A stretch of 64,000 nucleotides of DNA from Branchiostoma floridae (taxonomy: Eukaryota; Chordata; Leptocardii; Amphioxiformes; Branchiostomatidae). The notes beneath the pieces are model-generated. The model did no database searches and had not been told where the DNA came from. It saw only the letters and a list, made by a program, of their open reading frames with translations. Every line of letters begins with the position of its first letter. The first letter of the stretch is position 1. Below, piece by piece: positions 11,479 to 20,713 of the stretch. A program made the position numbers and the translations under genes. The stretch is taken from the NCBI RefSeq assembly GCF_000003815.2, contig NC_049979.1, positions 23,064,368 to 23,128,367 on the forward strand, in the 5' to 3' direction.

Positions 11479-12555
11479 TCAAGAAAACAACTCTTCGCCT
11501 GCTTCGTAGACCTATCCAAAGCATTTGATTCAATTTGGCACGAGGGCTTATTATTCAAAATCCTATCAAAGGGTATTTCCGGTAGATTTTTCGATATGCT
11601 AAAAAGTTTATATAGTCAATCCGTAGCTAGTGTGAAAACCAATATAGGTTTAAGTGAAAATTTCCATGTTGAGATAGGAGTTAGACAAGGTTGTGTTTTA
11701 AGTCCTTCCCTATTTAATCTGTATGTCAGTGACTTAGCAGACGAGCTGAATACAGGAGATTTTGATGCGCCCCTGTTAAATACATCAAAAGTATCAAGTC
11801 TATTTTATGCCGATGACCTTGTCCTACTATCAACGAGCCAAAATGGCCTCCAAAATGCAATTAACGCACTAGGTCGTTACTGCAACAAATGGAAACTATC
11901 AGTGAACCTAAATAAGACCAAAGTAATTGTATTTAACAAAAAGGGTCATATGTTCTCAAATTTCAAATTCCATTTACTAAACAAAAGCATAGAGATAGTT
12001 TCCTCATACTGCTATTTAGGAGTGGTGTTTACAGCCGGGTGCAATTTCACAACAGCGATTAAAACTTTACAAAAGAAAGCTCTAAGAGCTCTGTTCAGCA
12101 TTAAAACAACCCTAGGAGATACCAACCCTCCAATTTCAGTATATTGCAAACTATTTGATGCCTGCGTTGTCCCAATATTGACTTATGGTGCAGAAGTATG
12201 GGGCAAGAGTGGATTGAACGACAAGTCACCAATTGAACAACTTCATCTTAAGTTTTGTAAATGGATGTTAGGCGTAAGAAAAAACTCGAGTAATCTAGCA
12301 ACAAGAGCAGAATTGGGCAGGTATCCCCTGTGGATTGAAGTATATACTAGATTATATTCATATTACAAAAGATTAGTTAAAGAAGTTCCAACAAATAGCC
12401 TACAATTTGAAGCCTTCCTTGTACAACAGGACTTGCACAGACGTAAGCTACCATGCTGGCTATCCAATGTTAGTAAAATCCTGGAGGAGTCAGGGTTTGC
12501 GTACCTTAGTTGCTTAACAGTGATCACAACACATCGTTGGCTCAGGCTGAAATAA
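11479..12555 (+). pseudogene. LINE reverse transcriptase, catalytic core fragment
   Basis: In a new frame relative to the previous fragment. RT motif A (FVDLSKAFDSIW) starts near 11496; motif B (GVRQGCVLSPSLFNLY) and the catalytic FYADD box (about 11804-11818) follow. The thumb and connection region ends at a stop codon at 12553-12555. The core residues look intact, but deletions and frameshifts on both sides rule out an active enzyme from this copy. Confidence 0.8.
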
Positions 12556-13070
12556 AACAAAGACTGGAAGACACCTTTCTTCAAAACTTTTACTCAGAAA
12601 TTAACTCCCCTGGTATTAAAGAAAACCAAGGGAATAAATTAAGAACCTACAGAAAATTCAAGTATACATATGAAAGAGAAAAATACCTTGATATAACAAA
12701 TTTTAGCTATCGCCGAGCCATGACTAAACTAAGGATCAGCGATCATCCTCTACAAATTGAAGCCGGTAGATACACCCGAACTCCTCCAAATGATAGATTA
12801 TGTATGTTTTGTGATAAGAACTATAGGTATATAGAAGATGAAGCGCACTTTCTTCTAGAATGCTCACTGTATAAAGATATACGCAATACCTTTGTTAATA
12901 GTACTACGCTTGCAAAACAGAATTATGCACAACTAACAAAAGAAGACTTTTTCAAATATATAATGACATCAGTTAACTATGATTTGATAGAAGAACTCTG
13001 TAAGTTCGTCTTCACATGTTTTAAGAAGAGGGAGGAAGCATGTAGAAATATAGTCGTAAGTAGAACATAG
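12510..13070 (+). pseudogene. LINE RT C-terminal tail with Cys-x2-Cys/His motif
   Basis: Continues the element's protein in another frame, so a frameshift lies near 12505-12550. It contains the conserved tail RTPPNDRLCMFCDKNYRYIE and then DEAHFLLECSLY, the CxxC...H...C arrangement found at the C-terminus of many CR1/L2-like proteins. It ends at TAG 13068-13070, followed by the element's 3' UTR and repeat tail. Confidence 0.75.
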
Positions 13071-13170
13071 AATAGCTTACTTATCAGACTCTCTGTATGC
13101 GACTTACTGCATTTAGCCCTAGGAGGGCATGAATATGCAATAAACTTCATTGTCATTGTCATTGTCATTG

Positions 13171-13182
13171 TTAATGATTAAC
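13171..13182. repeat. Right target-site duplication of the LINE
   Basis: TTAATGATTAAC, identical to 10908-10919, directly after the ATTGTC repeats. Confidence 0.75.
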
Positions 13183-13774
13183 AACAAGAAAAAACACCTT
13201 ATGCATTTTCTGTTGATCAGAAGTAATTTATTGGTGACACTTGGACCCCCAATCAAAATATTCACATTACTTGCATCTGTATCGAGATATTTTCTCAACC
13301 ACTAGTCATATGATTTTTTTTCAATCAACAGACAGTTCGCGTATATGGTAACAGTTACGTCTTCAAACACAGATTTGTCCAGGTTGTGGTGAAGCCACAA
13401 AACCATAAGTGAATTCTAAACAGTAACAAAATATTTTACCTATTTACAAGTTTACCTGTACAGGTACAATGTACCTGTCATAAATAACATAATCCATCAT
13501 TTTGCCCAACAAGCTGGTTTGGTAGAACATTTGAATCATTGAGAAAGGCATAGATGATACCTAATTAGCAGGGATGTATCCAGTACTGTCCATCCATCCC
13601 TGGACAGAAATTTGCTCGTAAGGACACACAAAAATTTCACCCCATCTGTCCAAAAAAAATGTTAACTGAATGACAGGAAGTTGATGAAAGTGTATTTTCG
13701 TCAGCTTAAAATTTCAAGCTAGGTACAGTGCTGATCACCAGTGCTATTAAGTAGGGTTGCAAGTAACATAACAG

Positions 13775-16700
13775 CTACACTGCTTTCTCCTCCATGCTAC
13801 AGTTGTCTGTAATATTGCTCACATCACTGATGTAGCTGCTACTACTATTACTTTTATCACTGCTACTATTATTTCTACTACCACTACTATTACTTACATT
13901 ACTGCTGTTGCTACTGTTTGAACTTCTACTTTTACTACTCCTGCTGCTATTAATGCTACTTCTCCTGTTTGCAGGAGTACTACCACCAGTGCTGACACTA
14001 TTACTACCACTACTGCTTGTGTTATGTCTTTCCCTGTGTCCATTGGAGGTACTGCTGGTGGTACTGCTGCTACTACTTCTCCTGCCGCCTAGGAATCTCC
14101 TCCAGGCATCACCGATTTGAGCAGCCTCTTCCAAAACAGACCTATGATTTGGCTGCAGAAGGTTGGATACAGCTTTGGAAAATCCTCTGTCTGGAAGTAT
14201 GAACAGATTCAACCATGTTAACAGGAGGGACACAACCTTGCAGTATGTCATCATCTGACACAATTTTGACACAAAAATAGCTGTAATTTAATATGATAAA
14301 AGGAACCTTAAGTATCCTGTTAAAACGAAATATTTCATAGATCTTAAAGTTTCTTCCCTGGCTGAATTCCATTAACCCATCTTGATTTACATCTACTGAT
14401 TATTTGGAGTCATTAGAAAATGATGAACCAAAGTACTGTATTTTCTCTCAGAAAAACAAAATGATACAAAGGGCAAGAAAACTTTATGATGTCATCCATA
14501 TGGTCAAAACCGTCATATTTAGAATTTTTTCGTGCCCAGCTATAATAATTCATTATAACTCCATTCTTTCCTAATTCATTAATGAGAAAACAATGGAGGG
14601 TCAAAATGCCAATTCAGCCAGGGAGGAAACCTTAAGATTCCCTCACCAGCTGACAAGATGCTGCAGACGACAGCTTTGACACAGGCCAGGGCGGGGTGTG
14701 TCTGGACCATGTGGTTAGCTGAGGAGGGAGGGAAATGGTACGGAGGCCACCAGTCCTGTCTGATGTCCCAACACTGCTTCACTCTGTCCAGCAGGGAAGG
14801 ACTTTGTCTGCACAGAGAGAGTTTGGAGGTTAATGTGTGTTTCTGTCTATGAGTGACAAGCAGTGTGTCTCCTAGTCACGGCTGTCTCCAGCTGTCAATT
14901 TTTGTCTGTCAACAAGCAAATTTCCATCAGAACAGACTTACAGGTCCTAGAAGACAGCACCGCACAAATGTTTGAGGGTGGTAAATCTATACTGAAAGCA
15001 AAATTAAAGCTGTACAGCAATGCTTTACACAGAAAAATGAAAAGACATCTTATCACTGATAATTACACATATAACTTCCATACATCTGAGAAGTATGTTG
15101 TGGTCAGAGTAAACAGAGTAGTCTCTCATGCTCCAAGTACTAGTATATATAATGGCCAGCTGACTGAGAGCCTTGCCCACTCACATTGTGTGAATCTTCC
15201 TGAGAATATCTGCCAGATTCTGCCAAGGCCTGATGTCCTGCCTCCAGCAGTGGTGGTCCAGAAGGTCAAACAGCAGACACAGACACTCTTCTACGTCATC
15301 TGCATAGGAAAACAACAAACTGTAATACTACACGTACAAGTTGTCTTGTCAGTAAACAACACAGTAGCAATTCAGCTTCAATATCTGTGTCAAGGCTTTT
15401 ACTGATGGGGTAAAATTTGTTTAACATCATGTTACATTTCATGATACAGAGGAATGTGGAATATCTCATCAAACAGATCATATCAAAGAGATAGACCCTA
15501 CATATAATAAAAATAAAACAAATATCAATAATCAATGTTATTAAGCCTGGCATCATATTCGGTACATACCTTCTTGCTTCAAACAGAAAAGGTCCAACAT
15601 CAGCTCATCCGATGGCACTATTTTCTGCAGTTCCTAAATGGGAAATACATGAACTCCACTGTTGAATTGCAATCAAGATAGCTGGGTAAATCAATACAAA
15701 GTGTAGTCAGTCATAATCAGAAATGGTGCAGTACTGAAAATGCTCACTGGGGGGTGCTTCTGCTGTATGCAACCACATGAATATCAAGCTTCATACAAAC
15801 TTGTCTTATAGCTCCTTGGCTATTTTACTGAATAACAACACTTGTAAATTTTACCATCCCAAAAAGAATTGCCTGAAGATTGCACTTTACAGGTATGCTG
15901 GAATTATCAACGCAACAAACCTTAAGCACTCTGACTTTCTCTTCCTCAGGACTGTTGTGTTTCTTCAGGAAGAAGTAGTAATATTTGTGTGCATTTGGGT
16001 TGTCTGGGTTCTTCTCCCAGTACCTCTGTAGGACCTTCCCTGCCTCTTCTGTCCTGCCGTAATATTCCAGCATCTAAGAGAACAAAACAACAACATTGTA
16101 AATCATACTGCATTTCAGCAAATCAAGGCTGCTACTGTATGCTATGTGTGGCAACACCTACTCATTCATTCTCATCAGCATTGGCCTAGCATTGATTTAC
16201 AGAAAGAAGTTCCCCCACCTCCACTTGTTTTGTCACAAAGATGTCCCAGACTCCAGGCTCCTTCAGGACGTCTTCAAAGTTGTCCTCAGCCTTGCCTGCG
16301 TACCGCTGGACAGTCTCCTCACATGTGGTGAGGGTGGAGTCCAGCATCACAGACTCCTCTGTAAGGACACAACTGTACAGCTGTACACCAGTCAGTCATG
16401 TCATCAGATATCACAGCTTTTAACCTTCTCAGTGCTGATGTAGCTTGATGGCACCAAAGATGTATTTATTACAGGGTTAGGCAGCAGGGAGATGGTTAGA
16501 ATACCAAGGAATGCCACTTCCTTAAACATTTGTCTACCATTAGCTACAACATGTACCCTGGTAAAATAAGATGAAAAATGAAGGAAACACTTTTTATGCA
16601 CTTACACTTCTCAAGCTTCACTGCCGTACCGCTGCCGCACCGCTGCCGCACCGCTGCCGCACCACGCATGATTATTTGCTGAAGGGATGTGTTCATGGAA

Positions 16701-19080
16701 CTCTAGATATATTTTCGTGGGGGTCTTGATTTTGTGGTAGAAGGCGAAAAGAGCTTTTTGCATTGTTTTAAGCCTATGGTTGAAGCAATCATGTAGCACA
16801 GTAGCAATATACTGGAAATGCATATTCACAGTGTCGTGACTTTGTGAGGAGGTCACTACAAAAAAACATGAACATAAAATCAGCGCAGACACTTTCAAGA
16901 TTTACAACATGTTTCCTTACGTGTGTCGTACCCTCCCGTGAGACCACTAACGTCCTGTAGCTGGCTGACTCTGTGTCTCCCCTGCAGCCACAGCCCGTAC
17001 TCTATCAGTCCAGTGTAGGCTTTAACAACAGGCACCCAGATGGGAGGAGTAGCCTTGGTGAAAAATAGGGCCCTTTTCTTCCTCAGTGGCCCTGACTGAA
17101 ACAAAAAGGACAGGCACATTTACCTTCAAGCTTGTTTGTGGCATTGAGGGTAGATTACTATCTTCTGTATATGCATTTACATGTAAGTTTGCAGAGGTCT
17201 AACATTGTCAGAAAATGGAATCACTATTGCACTTTCGAACGTCTTCTGTATATTGACTGATCTCCCCATCTCAATAGCGTTTTCATGTTTTGTGGTAAAT
17301 AGGCAATTTCTTCGGTGAATAGGACAACAACTGTCCAGCTGCGGACAGGCTCTTGATAGTGGGCATGATAAGAGCTTACTGCTCTTGACTGGCACACGCA
17401 CCTGATCTCTGTGATAAGCCGCTTCCTATTGTTTCCATATATCAGTGGAGGACCTCTTCAAGACACAATGTGCCTTGTAGGACAGGATGATCCTGTCACT
17501 AAACTGTTTCTTACACTATTACATGTATCTGTGCACTACTGTCTTGAACCTCAGTTGAGCCAAGGTTGAACATCTGACTCAGCTGAACGTCTGGCTCTAA
17601 GGAAGTTATCCAGTCGTATGACTTATCTTATGACTTGCAAACCTTGATTGTTTCATAGGCTTCTTCCAGGTGTCCCTTACTCAGCAGGTGGAAGATGAAC
17701 TCCAGGTGAACTTGGAACCGGTTCAAGGTCACCACTCGTTCCATATTACTGAGGCAGGTAAATAAAGGCCACAGATAGAAAAGTATTCATCAACATTAAC
17801 ACCAAAACAGTCTACTATGGATCTAAGCCTTGTTTGAGGTATGTGGTACGCGTCAACCAATCAGAGAATTGCATATTATTAAATGTTTTCTTTAGGCAAA
17901 GTTGATTTTCTGATAGGCTGACAGCCCATTAGAGACCATGCCAAAAGCAGTAGAAACCTCAGCCCGGTTTAGAGCCTCCCCAAGGTAATTATAAGAATGC
18001 ATCAACATTAAGGTTATATACATCTTCAATGTAATATGAATAAATACCATAACACAGCCCCCCCCCCCCCCAATTGAAAAGCAACTAAAATTGATTGAGA
18101 CTACCTAGTAGTTTGAATGAATAAACAATACAAAATAAAATGACAATAACTAAAGGATCATCTATGCAAGTAAATAATGTCAGTCTTTGCAATGTGCTCT
18201 AAATAAAGCAAGTAAACTTGAATACTCTGCATGTGACTGTAGGTGAGTAGACTCTGTCCCAGGGTGGTTGTACAAGACTTCTGATCCAACCTGAAAAAGA
18301 AAAAACAATTAAACCACACTACAGGTACTGATTATTTAAATGTGCATGTACGTAGTTCTAACATATCCATTTTTATAGAATGTGTATCCATTGGTTTTAA
18401 AAGAAAGTGTTACAGTAGTTGAAACTACAGAACACAGATATAGGAGGTCCTACGTGGAGGGTATTGTCAATGCTAAACAATTAAGGAAGGCAGCAGCTTA
18501 GTAACGTACATGTATTACATTAAATTTGTGAAGCTGCCTGGTGCCAGTTGTGCTGCAGTAGGGCCCTACTGTACTGTACTGTACTTTACTGTACTGTACT
18601 GTTTGTCCTTACCTGCCAGATGATGTGCCCCACGTTGCTGTACTCGTTGCAGAGTGCCGCCATGACGTGTGCTGCCTGGTGCCAGTTGTGCTGCAGCAGG
18701 GCGCGGCGCAGCAGGTGCACCAGGGGCACATGGATGGGCTGGTGGGAGTTTCCTTTACTCACAAACTGTAGGCCCTTGTTGGCTGGGGGAAGACAGCAAT
18801 ATGAAAGTAACCTGGACCCTTCATATTAAGACAAATCTTGTGTCCTGAGTACTTTCTAACCTCAGTTACAGTGCGGAACTTCTGAGAAAACTGAGCTTAT
18901 GTCAACACAACTACATACATTAACCGTACCTTCTGTCTCCACTGGACTCTCCCCAGATGTGAGAGTCTGGAAGGGAGGTCCATCCTCCTCCTCCTCTTCC
19001 CCCTCCAGCATCCCCCCACTGGTCCAGGTTGTGGAGGAGAACACACTCTCCACATCCCCTCCATCTGACTCTGCATCCAT
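13775..19080 (-). CDS. TAF1A: TAF1A, RNA polymerase I TBP-associated factor subunit A, 11 exons
   Basis: Exons 5' to 3': 18930-19080, 18613-18782, 18226-18290, 17643-17748, 16921-17095, 16219-16358, 15921-16073, 15570-15633, 15185-15299, 14647-14807, 13775-14190. All phases fit; 571 residues. TAF1A is a subunit of SL1/TIF-IB, which recruits Pol I to rDNA promoters in the nucleolus. Diagnostic segments are MLEYYGRTEEAGKVL followed by PDNPNAHKYYYFFLKK (from residue 270), IVPSDELMLDLF, and RQDWWPPYHF followed by ALACVKAVV; human TAF1A has clear counterparts of each, in the same order. The start codon begins an acidic N-terminus. The protein is longer than human TAF1A (about 450 residues) because the last exon adds a Ser/Asn/Thr-rich tail (about residues 465-571) coded by a trinucleotide-repeat-like stretch. 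The gene is head-to-head with the MCFD2-like gene. Confidence 0.92.
13840..14095 (-). repeat. Coding trinucleotide-type low-complexity tract in TAF1A
   Basis: The plus strand is an imperfect run of TAC, TGC, TTC and ATT triplets with a strong three-base period. On the coding strand it gives mainly AGT, AGC and AAT codons, hence the Ser/Asn-rich tail. The period matches the reading frame and no stop interrupts it until after the tract. Confidence 0.7.
16618..16664. repeat. Short tandem repeat, 11-bp unit GCTGCCGCACC
   Basis: Four near-identical tandem copies of GCTGCCGCACC (the first has GTACC). It lies in the TAF1A intron between exons 16921-17095 and 16219-16358. No function is apparent. 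Confidence 0.7.
17199..17475 (+). repeat. Dispersed repeat, copy 1 of an inverted pair
   Basis: This segment, in a TAF1A intron, is nearly identical to the reverse complement of 27446-27735. Shared strings include GTCCAGCTGCGGACAGGCTC, GATAAGCCGCTTCCTATTG and GGAGGACCTCTTCAAGACAC. It has no coding potential. Confidence 0.75.
18574..18602. repeat. (TACTG)n microsatellite
   Basis: Five to six tandem TACTG units with one substitution, in the TAF1A intron just before exon 18613-18782 (forward orientation). Another short run occurs at 58258-58272. Confidence 0.7.
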
Positions 19081-19539
19081 TATAGCATCTACAGGACTGC
19101 TGATCTATGTTCTATACAAGTTCCTAATGTCAGTCTTAGTAATTATGTCCAAATAGCGTGTTTATCAAGAGTTATACTACACATATTTAGACCCAGAGTC
19201 AGAACGAGACATGTTCAACTTTGTTTCCGTTCCCGCGCAAGGTCAAAGGTCAGGAGTTCCCCAGCATGCCGTGCGACAGACTGCAGACGTGTACTTCCGT
19301 GTGTGACTTTTGATCGGAGTTCAAGTCTCGACTTTGCTGAGATTTTGAACACATTTAAGTGGATTTCGTTGGTCCTGGTTATATCTTATGTTGTGGAACT
19401 TGAACACGTGCAATTCTAGGAAAGCTCAGTGTGGACCCAGGGTCTAGACTGTCGCGAGCGTCTTGTCTGCCAAATCGTCCGGCCCCCCTCCCACAACAGA
19501 CGACGTTTTGATCCAGGGGTCAAGTCATCATACGCAACG
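19081..19539. promoter_or_regulatory. Divergent promoter region of TAF1A and the MCFD2-like gene
   Basis: Only 459 bases separate the TAF1A start codon (-) from that of the MCFD2-like gene (+), so both transcription starts and 5' UTRs must lie here or start from UTR exons further away. The middle is moderately GC-rich with CpGs. I see no clear TATA box in either direction, as is common for divergent housekeeping promoters. A perfect DR1 hormone-response-type element lies near the middle (19240-19252). Confidence 0.6.
19240..19252 (+). promoter_or_regulatory. Perfect DR1 nuclear-receptor half-site pair
   Basis: AGGTCA-A-AGGTCA: two perfect half-sites spaced by one base, the consensus bound by HNF4 and by RXR heterodimers (PPAR, RAR, COUP-TF). 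Its position between two divergent genes makes chance less likely, but occupancy is unknown. Confidence 0.5.
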
Positions 19540-20713
19540 ATGCAGTGTGGACTCGTGTTTGCGACTGTCGCTATTTGTACATTATTCACCTTACCAGCAT
19601 GCCAGGGGCAGGGACAACCTGTCGACCCTGTACAGATGCAGCAGCAGCAGCTACAGCCGGACGTGCCCCATCCACCAGGGGCTCAGGCAGCGGCGCACGC
19701 ACAGCCGGGCCATGCGGGCCAGCCGGCTGCACAGGCCGCCCACGGACAGGCCGCGGCGCCGGCCCAGCCCGGGGCTCACCCCGCCTTCCACCAGGGCAGC
19801 CTAGCTGATACGGCCACCGAGCATGAGCCGCGAGAGGCACCGAACCCACTGCGTAACAGGGACCATGTACAAGACATAGAGTAAGCCTTCACAACTGAAT
19901 CATGATTCGAATATGCTTTTTCAGAATGAAAAATTATATCTATTGATTGTTTATTTCTTTGTATTGCATGCCCAGTAAACTGCCAGGTAGAGTAACACAC
20001 CAGCTCTGTATTGAACAGTACTAGCTGGATATCTTGACAGATTTATTTGATCCACCTGCACCAGGAAGGAACCCTGCTCATTTCAATTAATGTGGTGGGT
20101 TCTTTTACCTGCTTGAGGTGTAACTTTCCACAAGCACAGGACCTCCATTTAACTTTCTATCTGAAGGACAGCCCTTCTCAAAACTAGGTACTTATTTTCA
20201 CCTGTGAGTGAGTGATGTAAGGAAAATTAAAGGGTATTTCCTAAGGGCACAATACATGTATTACCAGTAGGGCATGTCAGGGGATTCAAACCCAGGACCT
20301 GTGGGTTCTGGGCCAAATACCCCACCATTACCTCACACGACACCAAGTTAAGTCATGTATTGACATGTAAGGAGATGAATGATATCAATGTAATATATCT
20401 GTGCAGACACATGAAGGAGCACCTGGACCCACTGGTGGGCAAGTCTATGGCAGAAATGTCCGAGGAGGAGCTCCAGTTCCACTACTTCACACAGCACGAC
20501 TACGACAAGAACAACAGACTGGACGGGATCGAGCTGGTGGCCGCCATGACGCACTTCCACGACGAGGATCACTCCAAGAGCCACGACAACATACAACTCA
20601 CCGAGGAAGAAATAACAGCTACCATTGACCAGATCTTACGAGATGATGACAAAAACAGGGATGGGTTCATTGATTATGCAGAATTTAAGGCATCTCAATC
20701 AAACGTATCATAA
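19540..20713 (+). CDS. MCFD2: MCFD2-like EF-hand protein (ER cargo-receptor partner), 2 coding exons
   Basis: Exons 19540-19880 and 20407-20713, joined within a Glu codon; 215 residues. MCFD2 is a soluble luminal calcium-binding protein that works with LMAN1 (ERGIC-53) to export glycoproteins from the ER. The chosen ATG (19540) begins a hydrophobic signal sequence; an upstream in-frame ATG (19429) would bury it. Between signal and EF-hands lies a Gln/Ala/His/Pro-rich stretch (about residues 28-95) not found in human MCFD2. The conserved part starts HVQDIEHMKEHL; EF loop 1 is DYDKNNRLDGIE (145-156) and EF loop 2 DKNRDGFIDYAE (195-206), both with acidic calcium ligands at the expected positions. 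The EF region closely parallels human MCFD2, including the RDDDKN start of the second loop. A second relative lies at 42555-45207. Confidence 0.9.
20053..20345 (-). mobile_element. Family B tRNA-derived SINE-like repeat
   Basis: In the MCFD2-like intron. The sequence begins GCACCAGGAAGGAACCCTGC, contains TGGTGGGTTC and CTTGAGGTGTAAC, and resembles 53034-53225 and 53335-53585. Read on the minus strand, its end holds an A-box-like GTGTGAGGTAATGG and a B-box-like GGGTTTGAATCCC, consistent with a decayed tRNA-derived head. Confidence 0.5.

Larger units (their letters stand above)
10920..13170 (+). mobile_element. 5'-truncated non-LTR retrotransposon (LINE, CR1/L2/jockey-like)
   Basis: A single insertion flanked by the 12-bp duplication TTAATGATTAAC. 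It contains reverse-transcriptase sequence, a C-terminal Cys/His tail, a short 3' stem-loop (AGCCCTAGGAGGGC near 13115), AATAAA near 13139 and a terminal run of ATTGTC units (13149-13170), a 3'-end style known in CR1/L2-like LINEs. No endonuclease domain or first ORF is present, so the copy is 5'-truncated. It is also internally deleted and frameshifted, so it is dead. It lies about 350 bp upstream of the MACROD start, in the opposite orientation. Confidence 0.85.

Noticed and set aside
14863-15405. 180-codon plus-strand open frame
   Set aside because: It is antisense to TAF1A exon 15185-15299, which has clear splice sites and family similarity; no domain is visible in the plus frame.
19463-19849. 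Alternative open frames over the MCFD2-like exon 1
   Set aside because: They are Arg/Gly/Pro-rich shadows of the Gln/Ala/His/Pro repeat. Only the 19540 frame has a signal peptide and joins the EF-hand exon.
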